A DNA stretch of 64,000 nucleotides from Stomoxys calcitrans (GCF_963082655.1 NC_081552.1:68183465-68247464), one strand, 5' to 3'; counted from the first letter of the stretch, positions 33,961 through 45,376 are shown. Notes: a model not told the origin generated them from the sequence alone. Made by a program: numbers and translations.

Positions 33961-34296
33961 TGGTGCTATGCCATAGCGGAGTAAGGGAGAATGAAATAGC
34001 GCATGTTTTGGCAGTGAAGCCAGAGGACTGCCATCAATAAACTTGGTTAACCCGAAGCCTTTAAGGTCGAAGCAGTCCAGCTACCATGTAACACTGGTGG
34101 GTTGGTGGGACGGAGATTCGAATCGTTAGAAGACAAGGCTATTAATGAAAGAAAGTAGGAATGAGGTCAGTATAGCTGTCGGTATCATAACGGCACACAT
34201 AGGACTACGAGCCAACTGATGCAAAAACGTACGGCAAGTGATAGAATTTGTTGGGCATATGGGGAGGGTGATTAGACGTTGCCCAGTGGCATATAA
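33627..34296 (+). repeat. Tandem duplication inside LINE A
   Basis: 33627-33955 and 33971-34296 are two diverged copies of the same RNase H/spacer segment, offset by 342-344 bp (CCATAGCGGA at 33627 and 33971; GATTAGAC at 33928 and 34270). Confidence 0.85.
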
Positions 34297-35204
34297 TCGA
34301 AACACATTAGTAAAAAAATGCCATTTGGAAACGCATAGAGATATGTTATCGAGATTATGTGAAAAATTTCAAAGTCCTTGGTAGTCCGGGCGCCTCTTGG
34401 CAGCACCCTAAAGTTGGTCATTTCCGCATTTCGAATAATTGTTCTGCTCAAAAAACCCTACGAAAAAGTTAGCTTGAGTTATAAAATATCTTCACTTGTT
34501 TCGGGTATTCGACTTTTAATTTCTATTTTTTTAACATTTGGCCGAGACATGCTTCGCATTTTTTGATTTACGAAGACATTTGTGATTCGATTTTCATTTT
34601 GATGCATAATTTAGATTAATGGCAAAATTTTACAGTGACACAGTGCGTCAACATCCCATAATTCAGTCATAAATTATACAGTTTGGAATTCAGGCCATGT
34701 GGTCAAAAACAGTATTTCCATTGATTAGTCTTTATTGAAAAAACTTGCTAAAATGCATACTTTTTTTCTCTTTTATAAAGAAGGCATATTGTGTATGCGT
34801 ATTAAGTGAAGCTAGAACAAAAGTTGTCAACATAAATGGGTGCATATGTATATCAAAATATACAATTCTTTTTTGAATTGGATAAATCCCTTAGGGATTT
34901 TGTTCTTTCTACTTCGTACGTCCCCTAAATACTAGTAAAAAAGTTTTTGCAAGAAACAATGTGTGTAGCCTCCATAGCCCATTTACTAAAAACATGCCAA
35001 TTTTCAAAACATATTTGCCTGAAAAATCGGGAAGAATTTAATGTTGGCTTTTTAAATAGATTTTTATCTGAAAAAAAAATCAAAAGAATTATTAAGATAT
35101 CTTTATTCGTATTTCTTACAATTTTTTCGATTTTAATTTCAAAGAGTTATCTTTATCCGTTCTCAAATAGAAAATTGTTAATAGTTTTTTCCGATTCTAT
35201 TCCA
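34297..35204. other. No gene recognised
   Basis: AT-rich. The 106-codon frame at 34947-35267 is two unrelated pieces: a low-complexity hydrophobic part and, from about 35205, LINE A read out of frame. Confidence 0.4.
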
Positions 35205-35265
35205 CTGTGCGCTGGAGCATTTTCTATGTCACTGCCCGGCTTTCGCGGCAAACAATTAAAACCCT
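35205..35265 (+). pseudogene. LINE A, tiny 3' coding scrap
   Basis: TGGAGCATTTTCTATGTCAC followed by TGCCCGGCTTTCGCGGCAAA encodes LEHFLCHCPAFAAN, the zinc-binding tail of family A (compare 57106). Confidence 0.75.
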
Positions 35266-35429
35266 AAAAACCTCAGGTAACATTTATTCAGCATCGCCAA
35301 CCATGCGATCCTGGATTGAATCGATGATAACTATCCCAAGTAATGTTTTGTGAACACTCCCACCATCTTCATAGAAAACAAGAAAGCACGAAGTCCACCT
35401 TTTGATACCCTATACCTCACGGGATATGC

Positions 35430-35775
35430 AGGCTATTTAATTTTGCTTAAACTTAAAATTTGCTTAAATTTGATATGTACAATTTCGATCAAAATCCGTA
35501 CATATTGTAGGAGCCATAGAGTAAATCGTTGTGCAAATTTTTGAGAAGATCGATTGATGAATGCGTTAGCAAAGGTCATAGAAGTGAAAATCGGGAGATG
35601 CATATATATGGGAGCCATATCTAAAACTGAACAAATTTCCATGAAATTCATCAGTCATCAGAAGATTTATAAGAAAACCCTTCATGCTAAATTTTGTGAA
35701 GATCGGATAACAAATGAATACATTTTTGAATATTATTCAAAATCGGAGAAAAAAATATATGGGAGTTTTATCTAG
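35430..35775 (+). mobile_element. Family P2, left part of a split copy
   Basis: Units with GGAGATGCATATATATGGGA and ATCTAAAACTGAAC. It stops at ATATGGGAGTTTTATCT, where the 3' end of LINE A (minus) begins; the element resumes at 36736. Confidence 0.7.
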
Positions 35776-36735
35776 GTTAGGTTAGGTTAGGTTCAAAAGA
35801 GGGTGCGGGTATCAATAATCGGCCAATTGTGGGCTTTAAAAATTAAAAAATAACATCGAAAAAGAAAATTTTAAGTTAGGAATTCCGCGCTACTTACAAA
35901 AATCTTGTTGTACTCTTCCATACCACTCCCCTAAGTTCGTTCATGTCTGGTATAGTCTACGTCTATGTCTTCACCAAAGTGACGGTGTGTGTTAGCCGCG
36001 AAAGCCGGGCAATGACATAGGAAATGCTTTAACGTCTCATCATCCTCCTCACATGCCCTACACTTGCTATCACTTGCCGCACCAATTTTCCATAAGTGAG
36101 CTTGTAGTCTTATGTGTTCCGTTATGACACCAAAAGCTATGCTGATCTCCTTCTTACTTCCTCTCAGTAATAGCCTCGTCTTCTCACGTTCCGAATCACC
36201 CCATAGGATTTTTGTCGTCCTACCGACTTTTTCGCTGTTCCACAGCGGGTGGGACTGCGTCGACCCGAAAAGCTTCGGGTTAACCAAGTTTATCGACGGC
36301 AGTTCTCTGACCTTCACTGCCAAATCGAGAGCTTTTCCATTCCTCCTTACTCCGTTATGGGAAACGCAAACGATGCAGATTGTGCCATCCTCGGAGAAGG
36401 CGTTAATCTCCTTCTTACACTGCAAGACTGTTCTTGACATTATCCTCCTGGTTGTTATTGTCTTTATGGCCATTTTACTATCCGTAAAGATGTTCACACT
36501 CGACGTCCTCGATTTAGTACCACACCACCTCACGCATTCCGTGATCGCCCGGATCTCCGCCTGCAGGTCCGTATTATAGTCAAGCAGCTTAAAACAGATC
36601 TCTGTCCTTGGGTTCTCAATGTAGACCCCTAGGCCCACTCTGTACTCTAGCTCTGATCCATCCGTGTAACATGATCTTCCATACGGCAATACTAGGGTAG
36701 CAGTGTCGCAGAGTTATATTTGGCAGCAGTGTCGC
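35776..36735 (-). mobile_element. LINE A, 5'-truncated copy with TTAGG-type tail
   Basis: The 3' end is at the left: on the minus strand ...CACCCTCTTTTGAACCTAACCTAACCTAACC, so on the plus strand the tail is (TTAGG)3-4 at about 35774-35793. The coding part covers RNase H and the zinc-binding tail only; the insertion cut a P2 element. Near the right junction AGCAGTGTCGCAGA occurs twice (about 36703 and 36724), which may be a junction duplication. Confidence 0.88.
35931..36689 (-). pseudogene. LINE A RNase H domain, open for 252 codons
   Basis: RNase H degrades the RNA strand of the RNA/cDNA hybrid. Visible motifs are CYTDGSELE (first D), QAEIRAITEC (E) and IFTDSKMAI (second D). VSHNGVRRNGKALDLAVK corresponds to GHSGVRGNEKADELA, in which the last aspartate position now reads L. 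A zinc-binding tail follows (CRACEEDDETLKHFLCHCPA). This is the best-preserved family A fragment but lacks the whole RT and endonuclease. The first residue given is simply where the truncated copy opens. Confidence 0.88.
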
Positions 36736-37183
36736 AGAACTATATCAAAGTCTGAACCGATTTCTATTAAAGTCACTAAAAATGCAAAATTTAGTGAGAA
36801 TCGGATTACAAATGACGATATAATTGCAATTTTAGTCCAAATCGGACGAACATATATATGGAAGCTATATTCAAATCTGTAGCGATTTTTTCCAATTTCA
36901 ATAGGCATCGTCTCCAGGCCCAAAAAAATGCTTGCGCCAAATTTGAAGACGATCGCATGAAAATTGCGACTTGTACTTTATACACAAATTGACATGGACA
37001 GACAGACGAATAGACAGACGGGCAGACAGACAGAAAGACGGACATAGTTAAATCGAATTAGATAGTGATTCTGAGTCGATCAGTATACATATCGATGGTT
37101 CTATCTCTTTTCTTTCTGGGTGTTACAAGCAAATTCACTAAGTTTTAATACCCTGTACCACAGTAGTGGTGTAGGGTATAAAA
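36736..37183 (+). mobile_element. Family P2, right part with 3' hairpin
   Basis: Resumes CTATATCAAAGTCTGAACCG, continues through a further unit (CATATATATGGAAGCTATAT) and a CAGACAGACGAATAGACAGA stretch, and ends in the hairpin ATACCCTGTACCAC...GTGGTGTAGGGTAT (37149-37180). Same orientation as 35430-35775. Confidence 0.75.
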
Positions 37184-37190
37184 TGTGTTG

Positions 37191-37300
37191 GGAGGCAACC
37201 GTGGTGCAGTGGTTGGTATGTCCGCCCATGACGCGTCTGGGTTTGAATGCTGGTGTTAATATAGGAACCACCGATGGGTGCTTTGACATTTAAAATATTC
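37191..37300 (+). mobile_element. SINE-like head, diverged
   Basis: GGAGGCAACCGTGGTGCAGTGG, GGTATGTCCGCCCATGACGC and a B-box-like GGGTTTGAATGC follow the SINE head. The body is barely recognisable (GAACCACCGATGGG, TTTGACATTTAAAA). It lies directly after the P2 3' end. Confidence 0.55.
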
Positions 37301-39480
37301 AGATGTTGTGTAGAACTCCTTTACATACAATCTTTCACTTCCCCTCCCCGTATTCTTTTCATTCTTCATGCTTGTATTTTTGTTAGCATTATCAAATCTC
37401 ATCACATAGATATAGTTGAAGTACCGCAATTTCATAGTATTAGTAATGATGCTTGAAATGACCAGAACGGAAGCTGTAAAAACATTTTCACAAAACTAGC
37501 AGTTTTGTTGTTGTTATTTTTTACACATCCGACAACCTTACTGTTTTATTTCTACCAACGACAACGTTGAGAGGTAGCCACAGTTTAGTGGCAAGGAACT
37601 TTGGTGAAAGCAAATTAATTTAATGGCATTTTGGATATCTCTTTCAATAGTCTCTCATGTACGAGTAGCATTTCAACATAAGGATGAGTCTATCTAATGG
37701 CCATACACATGGATGGCATTATCCTGGACTGCATTTTAGCTATCGAGTTAAATGCTGTTACCACAAAAAGGAAAACACACAAAATCCGGAGGGGGAATGT
37801 CAGCCGAGTAAAAAAAATTCAAATAAAAAAAAAATACATAAAGTCAATAGAAACAAAGGTGAGGAGGCCGGAGAGAATGGACGATGAAGATAAGAAGGAT
37901 GTTGACTATGTTGCGGATTCTAGTGTCGTTTGGGGATGCAGGCGGTAATAGAGACGGATGTGAGATGACAAGGAAGCATGTTCTGCTCTTGCAGTCAGTC
38001 ACGTAAATGGCAAACGCACACAAATTGAACATTTGACATCATTACACGACACAGAAACGTGTTCGATAGTGATCACAATGGAGCAGAAATAAAAAAATAT
38101 GTCATCTGCGGCAAGAGCTTCCCCCTACTCACTGTGGATCAATCTTCAGTTTGATGTAACTCTATTAAAATTTGTTGGTGTTTTTGGCCTTTTGCCTCTT
38201 GCCAAAAAAGGGCGAGTTGGAGAAAGCAAAAAAAATGAATGCCTAAATTCTTTCGCCATTCTTGCTATTCATAGCTGCATGATGTTCACTTTTGGAACTC
38301 TGTTTTCACTAAGCGGATGGAAACTTGGTGCTTGGCAAACTGCTGGGCCCCTTCGAATAAAAAAGTATGTCCTTGCCAAAGCTTTGGGGTATAAAGTGTC
38401 AATACAAATAGCATAACACCATAGATAGAGAGCGAAATGCAGGGAGGGAACATGTGGCAGGGCTGAATGTGAAAAGCCACACGCTAAACAGAGGAGTGTA
38501 ACTTGCTATCGAATGGAAATCCCTTAGCGCCAAAAAAATAACATGCAAAATGGCAAATCGCTCAGAAAGTGGGTGAATGTCAGAATGAAAGAAAACAACA
38601 GAGTAGAGCAAATATTCACCTACAAAATCAATATCATGTGATATATGTTACAGGGGATTTATTAACGTATTATTGAATATGAAAACATTTTTCTTGCCAC
38701 TGTTGTATTGATGTGTCAGCAGCAGCAGCTCAGTTCAAGCAAGCAGCCGATATATGAAATACCAACATCAGAGCAAACCTTTTAATACGCAAAAAATTTA
38801 ATTCACAAAAAGCATACTTTTGGAAGACATTTAAAGTAAGCAAAAATTTAAATTTTCTCTGTGAAGGCGCAGGTGTGCGAAAGGCAACAAAAATAAATGG
38901 GAAATCATAAACAGCGGTTTGGAAAGGTTGTGAGAAATTTGATATGAATTCTTAATGGCATTGACAAATTTATGTACAGATCCTAAAGCATGCATTTTGG
39001 GGTTCTTTGCATTTGCATTTATGCCACCACACATGGACGGATTGAGAAATCATAATATATACTGCAGTCAAAGTTTTGATTTGGTTTTGACTTAATCTTT
39101 AAAGTAGAAATGAAAGTGGTATGGTAAGGTTATGCTTGATTTAAATGGCAATCTGACATCAGCATCACTTAGACATTTTCGTTCGTACCATTTAGTTCGT
39201 ACCATTCGGATAGCTTTAAAAAGTTCAACTACTTGCGAATGTTCACATCCGCTAAATCAGACAAGTTCCCAAAGAAATGAAAACCTAAAGTGAAACTCCT
39301 TCTGACACACACACAGCAGTTGTTTAATGCTCTCTTCTTCTTTGACGTCCTCACAGCTTTTGCAAAAATCATCACTGCCAATTTGAGTCTACCAGCATGT
39401 TTTCCGATTTTTTTCCTCATCAAGTCTAGATTAGGCTATTAATGACCATGAGTGACCATCTGTCATTCGATGCTCTTCGG
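37301..39480. other. Non-repeat stretch, no gene recognised
   Basis: About 2.2 kb without a recognised repeat. It holds a CAGCAGCAGCAG run near 38718, A-rich tracts at 37800-37840, and several frames around 100 codons or less with no family motif. If a host exon exists in the window, this and 58441-59790 are the places to look, but I see no splice-supported frame. Confidence 0.35.
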
Positions 39481-39484
39481 GACT

Positions 39485-40400
39485 GATCCTGCAGACTTAG
39501 GTAAACCAAAAAATGTCGATTTCCCTATTCACACCATCTGTCATCTTAGGTATCCGACCGGTAACTTTTTCCAATCCTACCGGGATTCCAATCGTCACCT
39601 CGATTATACCACGATGGTATGAGCTCCTCCCATCCTCAATCTATTCTCGCATCGCCTTAAGTCACTTAGCGGGAGTGGCTGCCTCACACTTAATGTATAT
39701 GTCTGTGGGTTGGAAATTCGGAATAGTCTCCAGTGACATAGTGGTTGTGGTGCTTATCGCTCCGCCTATTCCAAGACAACATGCTCTCTGATCCTGTTGT
39801 GTTATCTCATCGTTGCACTTTTTCTTCATCGCAGTCACAGCCCGTCTGTATAGTCTCCAACATATGTGAACCTTCTCCGTACGCTCCTGAATGTGGCATT
39901 TCCAATTAAGTATCCTGTCCAAGATCACTCCTAACTATTTGATCTTGTCAAATATCGAAATTGTTCTACTTAGGAAACGTGGTGCTTCAAGTTGGCCCAC
40001 GTTCGTCTTTCTCATGAAAAAGCATATTTTAGTCTTCTCTGTGTTAACTTTAAGGCCCCTAGGTCCCGCCCAGTCGTATGCCATCTTCAAGACCCTTTCG
40101 GAACTTCTGCAAAGCTGATTTGGATCCTTACCTCTTGGAAGTATTGTAACGCCGTCTCCCGCTCAGTCAGCGATCATAATAGGTTATTTATGGTGGTATC
40201 CGATAGGAGTAGCGATAAAATTCCCCCGGTTGGGTGCTTTCCCACTTTCTCCCCTATATTTATGTCTTGGGACCCACAGTTCCTTAGCTAAGGACCTGGT
40301 CAACCCGATACTGGTCTAAGGATTTGAACAGTGTGTCGGTCCGCGGTCCACTACTAACGTCTCAGTTTAGACATGGGTGGGGTCATTAACGCTATCGTCT
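39485..40400 (-). pseudogene. LINE A: RT C-terminal half
   Basis: On the minus strand: LCRSSERVLKMAYDWAGPRG, LKVNTEKTKICFFMRKTNVG, APRFLSRTISIFDK, LGVILDRILNWKCHIQERTE, CCLGIGGAISTTTTMSLETI and DIYIKCEAATPAK. The fragment then runs on into EDGRSSYHRGIIEVTIG. Stops and shifts occur, and motif A and the YADD box are not intact. It shows family A without the 414-bp insertion found at 32683. Confidence 0.85.
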
Positions 40401-40559
40401 GTTCGTAGAACAGCTTCCAGGAGGCAGGTATTTGTACAAACCAAGCGGAAATAAGAGACTAGGATGATAAAGATGATGAAGCCAGGGTAACAATCGGACT
40501 ACTCGTTATGGATGATCAATCAAAAGACCTAAAATGCTTTACAAGAATATCATGAAAGG

Positions 40560-41076
40560 ACTACTCAAACAGACAAAGAATTTTTAATGCGTTTCATATG
40601 CTCCTTGAAACTTGAAGATGGATCAGATGCGGTAAGTCACATCAATAGCATGAATGATTTGTTCACAAAATAAAGGATATTGGCGAGGAAGCTTTGACGG
40701 ATAAATGCAGTGCTGCAATGATATTAAGTAGTCTTCCACAGAGCCATAGACCATAATAACTTCACTTGAATTCCGCAAATGAGTGGAAATTACGTTTGCT
40801 TTTGTCCAGCAAAGATTCATTGGAGAGTATGAAAGATGATTGCATGTTAATGGTGTTTCTAATGATACAGTTATGGAAGCCGTTGCCAATCCCAATAAGA
40901 CGTGCTACATTTGTAAGAAACCTGATCATAAAAAGAAAAACTGTGCAATGGACGAAAATCGGAAAGCAGACAAGGCAGCAGTAAAGCCAAGAATAAAGGT
41001 GGAGTTACAAACTATGCGCAAAAAAAAAAAATCCCATAAAAGCGACGCGCAAAAGTTAAAGAATTTTAAACTTTGA
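40560..41076 (+). pseudogene. Copia 2 gag remnant
   Basis: EDGSDAVSHINSMNDLFTK and AAMILSSLPQSHRP (capsid C-terminal region) are followed by a complete CCHC knuckle CYICKKPDHKKKNC at 40905-40946. The frame then runs into the foldback insertion at 41013. Confidence 0.8.
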
Positions 41077-41212
41077 CGATTGAACTCGAGCATCACTCTG
41101 TGTTGCCATATGTGAAGTAGTGTTTTTAGGGGTCAAAGTTAAAAATTGTTTAACTTTTGCGCGTTGCTTATGTGACATTTGTTTGCAGATTAATGCGTTT
41201 TTTATGCGCGTA
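41013..41212. mobile_element. Foldback element inside copia 2
   Basis: GCGCAAAAGTTAAAGAATTT... at 41047-41076 is matched in inverse orientation at 41133-41162 (30 bp, 3 mismatches). Outside these, CATAA...GCRACGCGC and ATGCGCA blocks continue the inverted symmetry to about 41013 and 41212. No coding capacity. It sits between the gag knuckle and the protease DSGAT motif of the host element, where normal copies have continuous coding sequence. Confidence 0.7.
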
Positions 41213-41334
41213 AGATAAGATCGTGCATAGTACGTAACTCTATCTTAATGTACCTTAAGCTGTTGAGGAAAGGCCGGATTCCCCAAGTGCTGTGCGAGAT
41301 TTTCTATTCACATTTGGAAGACGAAATAAAGTGT

Positions 41335-42210
41335 CTTAGTTGATTGACTCAGGTGCAACAAGACATGTTGGCAACAGCAAATAATTGTTTGAATCCCTAA
41401 ATGAATTGTACAAAAGTACAATACGCAAATGGGGAGAATATTTCTATTAAAGGCATAGGATCGGGCATATTAATAGTACAGGACAAAAAATAAATAAATA
41501 AGCAGAAAATTCAAATTAAAACAAGTTCTATACGTACCTAGTCTTGTTGGAAACAAATTTAAAGGGGACATTTGTGACTTTACTTTAAAGGACAAAACTA
41601 TTGCAATTGCGGGCGTAAGTGGAGAAATTTACTCAATGCAAACTCTAGATACTGTTTGATTTTTGGCACAACACAATGAAAACTGTATTCACCAGTGGCA
41701 TCGAAAACTAGGTCACAGAGATCCTGTAGCAATTCGAAAAATGTATGCCGAAGAATTAATCGACGGCATGAAGATTGTTGACTGTCATATTAAAGAATCA
41801 TGCGATACATGTTTCAAAGGGAAAATGGGTCGTCTACCTTTTCCTAAAGAGCCAAAAAGATTATCTAAATCAACTTTGGATCTAATTCAGACCGATGTTT
41901 ACTATTCACTGCAAACAGTAACAGCTAGTGGAAATAGGTACATAGTTACTCCAGTAGTGATTACTCCAGTTCTACAGTGATACGTTTGATCAAAGAAGAA
42001 TCGGAAGTGGAAGTAGCGATAAAGGAATTCATAAAGTTATGCAAAACTATGTTTAGCAGAAATCCAAAAACCATTCGTTCCGACAGAGGTGGTGAATATA
42101 CCTCAAAAAATCTTCAGAATTACTAAAGATGTGAGCCAATGTTCATTCCTTTCGCAGATTAGCCAAAATCATTTTGGGGAGAAGCAGTGTCAACGGCTAA
42201 CTTTATTCAG
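41335..42210 (+). pseudogene. Copia 2 protease/integrase remnant
   Basis: The aspartic protease active site LIDSGATRHVGNS is at 41340-41380. The HHCC zinc finger region WHRKLGHRDPVAI...CDTCFKGKMGR is at 41697-41830. The integrase core has STLDLIQTDVY (first D) and KTIRSDRGGEYTS (second D) near 42075-42110, then FWGEAVSTANFIQNRV at 42174-42220. The frame 41663-41980 is open; stops and a shift follow. Confidence 0.85.
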
Positions 42211-42231
42211 AATCGAGTTTAAATGAGAACA

Positions 42232-42797
42232 AGTGAAAGCGTGCTAAATTCGGCCGGGACGAATCTTATATACCCTCCACCATGGATCACATTTGGGAAG
42301 TTCTTGCCCGGTATCTCTTTATACGCAAACAAAAGATAATGGATAAGAATTGCTATGCTATTGGAGATATGTCAGGTTATAAACCTATTCGGGCCATACT
42401 TGGCTTTGATGTTAAAGACAAAAGTAGATCCCATTGTGAAAAATTTTAACCAAATCGGATAAGAATTGCGCCCTAGAGGGTCTTAAGAAGTAAAATGGGG
42501 AGATATGTTTGCATGGGAGCTATAACAGGTTATAGACCGATTCAGACAATATTTGACATGTATATTAGCGGGCATATAAGAAGTCACTGTGCATTTCAGC
42601 AAAGTCGGAAAAGAATTACACCCTCTAAAGGACCAAGAAGTTAATCGGATAATCGGTTTATATGGGAGCTATATCAGGTTTAAGACTGATTCGAAGCATA
42701 CTTGCATACTACTATACAATATTTCATCCAAATTCGAATGAATTGCGTCCTCTAGAGGCTCAAGAAGTGAAGTCGGGAGATCGGTTAATATGGAAGC
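42232..42797 (+). repeat. Family P1, 5' end and units, truncated
   Basis: AACAAGTGAAAGCGTGCTAA, a palindrome with one mutated arm (TTCGGCC-G-GGACGAA, 42249), TATACCCTCCACCATGG, then units with AATCGGATAAGAATTGCGCC and TATGGGAGCTATATCAGG. It breaks off at 42797 into family T. Confidence 0.75.
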
Positions 42798-43980
42798 TAC
42801 TAGCCCCAGACACTTGGCGCTGAAAAAAATAAGCATTGTGCTCTTCTCTTAAATACCTTTTATTTAAACCCAAAATTGCCATTGGTTTAAGGAGAATTTA
42901 TAGGATGAGGCGTCCCCCAAACACTTGACCCCAAAATTGATTATATATTTTTTTTCAAATATATTTCATTCAAACCAAATATTGGCACGATCGGTAAATT
43001 TTTGCCCTTTGGGACGTGTTTTGGGGAAGGGACGGTGCCCCAAAAACATGGTCGCACATTGTCCCAAATACCCGAGCCCCATATTGCGATAGCCAGCAAA
43101 TAATTGTTGTTTCTGGGGTATTTTGGGGAAGGCGTAGACCACCAGAAAACTGGTCGCGAAAGTGGGTATCAATTTCGAGCTCTACTCCCCAATACCTTTC
43201 ATTTGAGCCCCCCCCCCCAAGAGATTTAGGGGTGTTATGGGGAGTGGGGGTGTCCCCCAAACATTTAGCCCTGAAAATATATCACCATCTCTTTTCTCGT
43301 ATATCGACACATCATTTATTGGAACCCCATATTGCCAATGGCCTCGAAATTGGATATCAAATTCGTTTTCTTGTCTTAAAAACCCTTATTGTAAAAGTCA
43401 GTAAATATGACCAGTTTAGGGTAAGGGCCCTAAAACCTATCAATATCGAGCTCCACTGTCTTGAAGACCGAAATTGTCTTGGTAAGCAAATGCGTCCTAT
43501 TTGGTTGTTATGGTGGGGGGACGTCCCCTAGACATTTGGTCCCGAATGTTGATATCAGATACGTGGTCTACTCCTAAATACCTTTCATTTGAGCCCCATA
43601 TTTCTATAGCCGGCAAAGATGTTCGGTTTGGGGAATGGGACGGCTACTCAGTGACTTGGTCTTGAAAATATATATCAGATTACTCTAAAATACCTCTTAT
43701 TTGAGCCCCATATTGCAATGGTCAGCAAAAACGTCCTATTGGGTTGCCCAAAAAGTAATTGCGGATTTTTCAAATAGTCGGCGTTGACAAATTTTTTCAC
43801 AGCTTGTGACTCTGTAATTGCATTCTTTCTTCTGTCAGTTATCAGCTGTTACTTTTAGCTTGCTTTAGAAAAAAAGTGTAAAAAAGTATATTTGATTAAA
43901 GTTCATTCTAAGTTTTATTAAAAATGTATTAACTTTCTTTAAAAAATCCGCAATTACTTTTTGGGCAACCCAATATTTTA
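42798..43980 (-). repeat. Tandem family T, array 2
   Basis: Minus-strand T units; plus-strand markers TACCTTTCATTTGAGCCC occur near 43195 and 43580, with variants at 42855 and 43690. A C-run is at 43209-43217. The long plus-strand frame 43016-43531 (171 codons) is produced by the repeat and is not a gene: its residues follow the T consensus and no protein motif appears. MITE copy C is inserted near the right end. Confidence 0.65.
43739..43973. mobile_element. TA-flanked MITE, copy C
   Basis: 235 bp, ends and interior as in copies A and B; TA at 43737-43738 and 43974-43975. Confidence 0.92.
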
Positions 43981-44740
43981 TTTTTGGAGTTAACAATGCT
44001 ACAGTCCGTAAACTCAATTTAAGTTAAACATTTACTAATAGTTATTAAGTTATGCTTACTTCCGAGCATGTTATTGTAAGCTCGTGAAACGAAAAATGTA
44101 AACATTCTAGTTAGACACATTGAACTAAAATTCCAAATTTCTTAAATAGTTCATTCAGTTATAAGTTTTAGAACAGGTATCGTCGACGATAATATGCTTT
44201 TACCCATGTTTGGTAAAGTGCTTGCTTATTCCACAGAAATTACTACCACCACCAGAGTTTCTAACTATTCCGTCTATACTCATGAAAAGTTAGTTTTACT
44301 TGTGCAAATTTTTAACTAAACGTGAGTAAAGATTATGAACTAACGTGTATTATGTAATCAACTCGTATTTACGATAAGCATTTTTCTGAGTGTAGTAATG
44401 ATGAAAACGTTTATTTATTAAAGAAGGTAATATATGCTTACAACAAGCATCAAGATCTTGGAATAATTTGTTGAATGAAACCTCAATACAATCAAATCAA
44501 TCTTGATAAAGCAAACATAAGTGACCCGTGTTTTTATTCTGGTAATCTATTAAATGGAAAATGTTTTTTTTTTCACTAAAATGTGCTTATTGTGCTTATT
44601 ATCACGTCAATAAAGTTTAATAATTTCCCACATTTTCATCATTTCGTAGATAAAACCAAAAAAGAATCTTATAACAAATAATCAATTTAGACTTTTTGTT
44701 TGCGAGATAATAACAAATTGATTTCAGGGGAAAATAGAAA
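43981..44740. other. No gene recognised
   Basis: AT-rich, no repeat family assigned. Confidence 0.35.
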
Positions 44741-44744
44741 GCGA

Positions 44745-45376
44745 ATATATATTGACGAACATATATATGGGAGCTATATCTAATTCTAAACCGATTTCGA
44801 GCAAACTTCTCAGATAATGTTGCGTTGTGCAAGACTGGTCAAAAAATGCGATTGCAATGGCTCTAGAAGTGAAAATCGGACGATATACGTATATGACAGC
44901 TATATCTAAATATGAACCAATTTCTACGAAACTCACCAGCAATGTCGAGAGTCAAGAGAAAATCCTTCCTAACAAATTTCAAGAAAATCGGTTAACAAAT
45001 GACAATTGTATTGCATTATTACTGCAAAGGAATCAGTTAACAAATGACCATTTTATCGCATTATTACTGCAAATCGGACGAACATATATATGGGAGCTAT
45101 ATCCAAATCTGAACCTAAATTTTCCAATTGCAATAGGCTTCGTCTCTAGGCCGAAAATAATGCCCATACCAAATTTGAAGACGATCGGATGAAAATTGCG
45201 ACCTGTAGTTTGTACACAAATTAACATAGACAGACGGACATAGCTAAATCGAATCAGAAAGTGATTCTGAGCCGATCGGTATAGTTATCAATGCATATAG
45301 CTCCTCTCCTTCTTAACGCTGCAAACAAATGCACAAATCTATAATACCCTCTACCACAGTGGTGGTGTAGAGTATG
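44745..45376 (+). mobile_element. Family P2, 3' portion with hairpin
   Basis: Units with CATATATATGGGAGCTATAT (44760, 45085) and GTATATGACAGCTATATCTA (44890). A 48-bp stretch containing TTAACAAATGAC is locally duplicated at about 44992-45060. The 3' side has AGACGGACATAGCTAAATCG and the hairpin ATACCCTCTACCAC...GTGGTGTAGAGTAT (45344-45375). Confidence 0.75.

Larger units (their letters stand above)
40440..42222 (+). mobile_element. Second copia-type element, gag to integrase only
   Basis: Plus-strand gag, protease and integrase pieces in Copia order, with stops and shifts. The 3' half of pol and both LTRs are absent; the sequence ends abruptly at 42222 against a P1 element. It differs clearly from the copy at 22880-26480, for example WHRKLGHRDP versus WYRRFVHRGM. 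Confidence 0.85.

Noticed and set aside
34947..35267. 106-codon plus-strand frame with a hydrophobic segment
   Set aside because: Its end is LINE A read out of frame and its start is low-complexity sequence.
35774..35793. Telomere sequence (TTAGG repeats)
   Set aside because: The repeat is attached to the 3' end of LINE A, as in the other two family A ends, so it is a retrotransposon tail and not a chromosome end.
36112..36579. 155-codon plus-strand frame
   Set aside because: It is the antisense shadow of the LINE A RNase H gene on the minus strand.
43016..43531. 171-codon plus-strand open frame
   Set aside because: It runs through family T units; the residues follow the repeat consensus and contain no protein motif.
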